Of a DNA stretch of 36,150 nucleotides, positions 33,846-36,150 are shown piece by piece. The notes beneath the pieces are model-generated. The model worked only from the letters and a program-made list of their open reading frames with translations, searched no databases and was not told the origin of the DNA. This DNA comes from an uncultured Lachnobacterium sp. (lineage in GTDB: Bacteria > Bacillota > Clostridia > Lachnospirales > Lachnospiraceae): assembly GCA_900546625.1 (NCBI GenBank), contig URDU01000028.1, positions 1-36,150 on the forward strand, given 5' to 3'. Position 1 is the first letter of the stretch; each line of letters starts with the position of its first letter. Both the position numbers and the translations under genes were made by a program.

Positions 33846-34580
33846 ATGGGTAACAATGACAGCAATGTAGAAACATTTTTGCAGTGGATAAAGGCTTCGG
33901 ACAATATTGTATTTTTCGGCGGAGCAGGTGTATCAACCGAGAGTGGCATACCTGATTTCAGAAGCGTTGACGGACTTTACAATCAGAAGTATGACTACCC
34001 GCCAGAGACCATCCTGAGCCATACATTTTACAGGAAGCATCCGCAGGAGTTTTACCGATTCTACCGTGACAAGATGCTCTGCCTTGATGCAGAGCCGAAC
34101 ATCACGCATTACAAGCTGGCAGAGCTTGAAAAAGCAGGAAAGCTTAAGGGTGTTGTGACGCAGAACATAGACGGACTGCACCAGAAGGCAGGCAGCAAAA
34201 ATGTGATGGAACTGCACGGCAGTGTGCTGAGAAATTACTGTGAGAGGTGCTTGCAGTTTGTAAGCGCAGAGGAAATCCTCCATTCAACAGGCGTGCCAAA
34301 ATGCCCAAAGTGCGGCGGTCCGGTAAAGCCTGATGTTGTATTGTACGAGGAGGGCTTAAATCAGAAAACGCTTGAGGATGCAATCTACTACATCAGTCAT
34401 GCCGATGTGCTCATAGTAGGCGGTACATCACTTGCGGTATATCCGGCGGCAGGCCTCATAGACTATTACAACGGAAATAAGCTCGTGCTTATCAACAAGT
34501 CCACCACACCGATGGACGCAAGAGCAGACCTTCTGATACAGCAGGGACTGGGCTCGGTATTTGAGCAGATAGAGGTGTAG
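33846..34580 (+). CDS. NAD-dependent protein deacylase, sirtuin (Sir2/CobB)
   Basis: This 244-residue enzyme removes acyl groups from lysines using NAD+. Motifs are complete: GAGVSTESGIPDFRS (26-40), TQNIDGLHQKAG (105-116), catalytic His124 (ELHGS), zinc ligands Cys132, Cys135, Cys153 and Cys156, and GTSLAVYPAA. It is the short class U/III-like bacterial type with no extra domains. AAAGGA precedes ATG by 8-10 bases. It lies 63 bases after ktrA on the same strand and may be read from that transcript. Confidence 0.95.
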   Translation: MGNNDSNVETFLQWIKASDNIVFFGGAGVSTESGIPDFRSVDGLYNQKYDYPPETILSHTFYRKHPQEFYRFYRDKMLCLDAEPNITHYKLAELEKAGKLKGVVTQNIDGLHQKAGSKNVMELHGSVLRNYCERCLQFVSAEEILHSTGVPKCPKCGGPVKPDVVLYEEGLNQKTLEDAIYYISHADVLIVGGTSLAVYPAAGLIDYYNGNKLVLINKSTTPMDARADLLIQQGLGSVFEQIEV

Positions 34581-34617
34581 TCAGATTACGGGAATGCGTA
34601 GCATGTAGTAATCGGAT

Positions 34618-34666
34618 TAATCATAAATGAGGGGCAAAATACCTTTTGACCCTCATATCATAGTAT
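34618..34666 (+). repeat. 49-bp intergenic element, copy 2 (palindrome-bearing)
   Basis: It is identical to 21086-21134 except one base. Its inverted repeat 34627-34656 has 12 of 13 positions paired around a TACC loop. The right arm contains the -35 of the promoter at 34646-34674, so a protein bound to the palindrome would block or modulate polymerase. Confidence 0.8.
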
Positions 34667-34674
34667 TATATAAT
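34646..34674 (+). promoter_or_regulatory. Promoter of the DUF951 gene, overlapping the 49-bp element
   Basis: TTGACC (34646-34651), a 17-base spacer, and a perfect TATAAT (34669-34674). The -35 lies within the right arm of the palindrome. The start of the DUF951 gene is 31 bases downstream. Confidence 0.75.
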
Positions 34675-34705
34675 ATGGCAGATATAGGTAGAGAAGGAAT
34701 ATAGA

Positions 34706-34900
34706 ATGGATAAATACGCAGTAGGAGATATCGTAAAACTGAAAAAACCGCATCCGTGCGGCAGCAGCGAGTGGGAAATCATGCGTGTCGGCGCAGACTT
34801 CCGCCTGAAATGTATGGGCTGCGGGCATCAGGTTATGGTGCCGAGAAAGCTGGTCGAGAAAAATGACCGAGGCCTCACGTCCCGGCCTAATAAAAAATAA
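34706..34900 (+). CDS. DUF951 family small protein
   Basis: This 64-residue protein matches the DUF951 family (YyzM-like), which is usually found near ychF and rpsF in Firmicutes. It begins YAVGDIVKLKKPHPCGS and carries Cys18, Cys36 and Cys39 (LKCMGCGHQVMVPR), a likely small zinc-binding or nucleic-acid-binding fold. AAGGA lies 9 bases upstream of ATG. Its function is unknown; placement before rpsF-ssb-rpsR suggests a translation or replication link. Confidence 0.88.
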   Translation: MDKYAVGDIVKLKKPHPCGSSEWEIMRVGADFRLKCMGCGHQVMVPRKLVEKNDRGLTSRPNKK

Positions 34901-34920
34901 AGAAAAAATGCAAAAACCCC

Positions 34921-34949
34921 TTGAAAAGTGCCACGATTCATGTTATTAT
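34921..34949 (+). promoter_or_regulatory. Promoter of the rpsF-ssb-rpsR operon
   Basis: TTGAAA (34921-34926), a 17-base spacer, and TATTAT (34944-34949) lie 74 bases before rpsF. Confidence 0.7.
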
Positions 34950-34974
34950 CTAGACTCGTGATATAAAATTCCTT

Positions 34975-34996
34975 GCTCATAATCAGATTTATGAGC
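34975..34996 (+). promoter_or_regulatory. Hairpin in the rpsF leader
   Basis: GCTCATAA and TTATGAGC pair perfectly (8 bp) around a 6-base loop, 10 bases before the AGGAGGT ribosome site. rpsF leaders often carry an S6:S18-binding autoregulatory structure; I cannot confirm its consensus here. Confidence 0.4.
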
Positions 34997-35023
34997 CAGA
35001 GACCAAAAGGAGGTAACATTCGC

Positions 35024-35314
35024 ATGAACAAATATGAATTAGCACTCGTCGTTAGTGCAAAGATCGAGGATGATGCGAGAACAGCAGTAGTCGAGAAGGC
35101 AAAAGAGTACATCACACGTGCCGGCGGTACTGTTACAGAAGTTGAGGAGGCTGGTAAGAAGAGATTAGCTTACGAGATTCAGCACATGACTGAGGCCTTT
35201 TATTACTTCATCCAGTTCGATGCTGAGGGAACAGTCCCAGCAGAAATCGAGCAGGACGTTCGTATCATGGACAATGTTCTTCGTTTCTTATGCGTTAGAA
35301 AAGACGAGGCATAG
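35024..35314 (+). CDS. rpsF: 30S ribosomal protein S6
   Basis: ATG 35024 (MNKYELALVV) is chosen for AGGAGGT 8 bases upstream; the frame extends further upstream only by non-conserved residues. The 96-residue protein matches S6, which binds S18 in the platform of the small subunit. The core IEDDARTAVVEKAKEYI and the EVEEAGKKRLAYEIQHMTEAFYY region are conserved. Its length is normal. It heads the classical rpsF-ssb-rpsR operon, 24 bases before ssb. Confidence 0.96.
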   Translation: MNKYELALVVSAKIEDDARTAVVEKAKEYITRAGGTVTEVEEAGKKRLAYEIQHMTEAFYYFIQFDAEGTVPAEIEQDVRIMDNVLRFLCVRKDEA

Positions 35315-35338
35315 TATAAGAAAATAGGAGATTGTATT

Positions 35339-35782
35339 ATGAACAAAGTAATACTTATGGGTAGATTAACCAGAGACGCAGAAATCCGCTATGCCCAGGG
35401 GGACAACTCACTTGCAATAGCAAGATTTTCACTTGCGGTAGACAGACGATACAGCAAGAATGCAGAGGAGCAGTCAACGGATTTCATCAACTGCGTAGCT
35501 TTTGGAAAGATAGCAGAATTTTTTGAGAGATTTGGCCGTAAAGGAACAAAATTTGTTGTTGAAGGCCGAATCCAGACCGGCAGCTATACAAACAAGGACG
35601 GACAGAAGGTATACACCACTGACGTCGTGGTTGAGAATGCAGAGTTTGCAGAGTCTAAATCAGCCGCATCAGGAAATGCAGGCGGATTTGCACCGGCAGA
35701 CAGACCTGCACCTAGCCAGGCTGCTGGGGATGGCTTCATGAACATTCCGGACGGAATCGACGAGGAGCTTCCATTCAATTAG
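35339..35782 (+). CDS. ssb: Single-stranded DNA-binding protein
   Basis: This 147-residue protein has the OB-fold of bacterial SSB (residues 1-105), beginning MNKVILMGRLTRDAEIRY and containing FINCVAFGKIAEF and the VEGRIQTGSY...DGQKVYTTDVV strand pair. A glycine/alanine/proline-rich linker (about 108-137) leads to the acidic tip DEELPFN, which recruits replication and repair proteins. The tip has Leu for the usual Ile and one extra Asn after the Phe, so the protein-interaction end is slightly altered. AGGAG precedes ATG. Confidence 0.96.
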   Translation: MNKVILMGRLTRDAEIRYAQGDNSLAIARFSLAVDRRYSKNAEEQSTDFINCVAFGKIAEFFERFGRKGTKFVVEGRIQTGSYTNKDGQKVYTTDVVVENAEFAESKSAASGNAGGFAPADRPAPSQAAGDGFMNIPDGIDEELPFN

Positions 35783-35821
35783 TAGTGTCCACGAGGACAA
35801 ATATTCAAGGAGGTAACAAAA

Positions 35822-36079
35822 ATGGCTTACAATAAATCAGCTGATGGTTCATCAATGAAGAGAAGACCAATGCGTAGAAGAAAAAAAGTCTGCGTATTCT
35901 GTGGAAAAGACAATGTCATTGATTACAAAGATACAAACAAATTAAAGAGATACATCTCTGAGAGAGGAAAAATCCTTCCACGCCGTATCACAGGAAACTG
36001 TGCAAAGCACCAGAGAGCTCTTACAGTAGCAATCAAGAGAGCACGTCATCTTGCTCTTATGCCATACGTTTGCGAATAA
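35822..36079 (+). CDS. rpsR: 30S ribosomal protein S18, zinc-ligand form
   Basis: This 85-residue protein matches S18, the partner of S6 in the 30S platform. The basic core [22 protein letters not shown] is intact. It retains Cys24 and Cys27 (CVFC) plus Cys60 and His63 (NCAKHQR), the C+ variant able to hold zinc. AAGGAGG lies 8 bases before ATG. It closes the rpsF-ssb-rpsR operon and is followed by a terminator. Confidence 0.97.
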   Translation: MAYNKSADGSSMKRRPMRRRKKVCVFCGKDNVIDYKDTNKLKRYISERGKILPRRITGNCAKHQRALTVAIKRARHLALMPYVCE

Positions 36080-36098
36080 GATAAATGTATGATAGGGG

Positions 36099-36146
36099 GC
36101 TGTCGCTTTAACGATTAATAAATCGTGAAGCGGCAGCTTCATTTTT
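36099..36146 (+). terminator. Terminator of the rpsF-ssb-rpsR operon
   Basis: Arms 36099-36116 and 36121-36137 form a long stem with one bulged base around a 4-base loop, followed by CATTTTTG. Confidence 0.85.
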
Positions 36147-36150
36147 GCTG

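Overview
The window reads as chromosome from a low-GC, Gram-positive gut clostridium of the Lachnospiraceae, most like Agathobacter (Eubacterium) rectalis or Roseburia. This rests on AT-rich intergenic DNA with strong AGGAGG ribosome sites, a secreted GH13_28 alpha-amylase with starch-binding modules, and the Firmicutes gene order decarboxylase/kinase/yaaR/holB/yaaT/trmN6/rsmI. The genus is inferred from protein recall, not from a database search. I saw no insertion sequence, prophage, CRISPR array or rRNA.

Layout. 1-2000: a PII-like signalling protein with an altered T-loop, followed by an amino-acid permease and a strong terminator. 2300-3500: maf, convergent with bioY. 3700-14700: a secreted/cell-surface block. 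It holds a 1506-residue amylase (GH13_28, CBM26, a probable CBM74, Ig-like domains), a membrane-anchored Ser/Asp/Lys-rich spacer protein, a double transglutaminase-like protein, and an overlapping papain-family peptidase. The amylase, transglutaminase and peptidase proteins all end in the same ~290-300-residue module. 14850-17660: a membrane coiled-coil protein with two DEIAALF motifs, then a DbpA/CshA-like DEAD-box helicase. 17700-19700: a 47-residue membrane protein, a hairpin-rich intergenic region, pepT, and tRNA-Lys(CTT). 19860-25100: a TPR protein convergent with trmB; a D-Ala-D-Ala carboxypeptidase and a patatin-like lipase; and an AbiEi-like antitoxin coupled to a partner lacking the usual AbiEii motifs.

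25120-31720 is the conserved housekeeping cluster: Orn/Lys/Arg-type decarboxylase, guanylate-kinase-like protein, YaaR, holB, YaaT/RicT, trmN6 and rsmI. 31760-34580 carries a KtrB/TrkH-KtrA potassium system and a sirtuin. 34700 to the end carries a DUF951 protein and rpsF-ssb-rpsR with a terminal hairpin.

The most unusual signals are four. (1) The shared C-terminal module on three neighbouring exported proteins of unrelated catalytic type. (2) A 49-bp palindrome-bearing promoter element, present almost identically before the carboxypeptidase and before the DUF951 gene 13.5 kb away. (3) The AbiEi pair with an atypical effector. (4) The PII homologue missing its usual T-loop residues beside a permease that is not AmtB.
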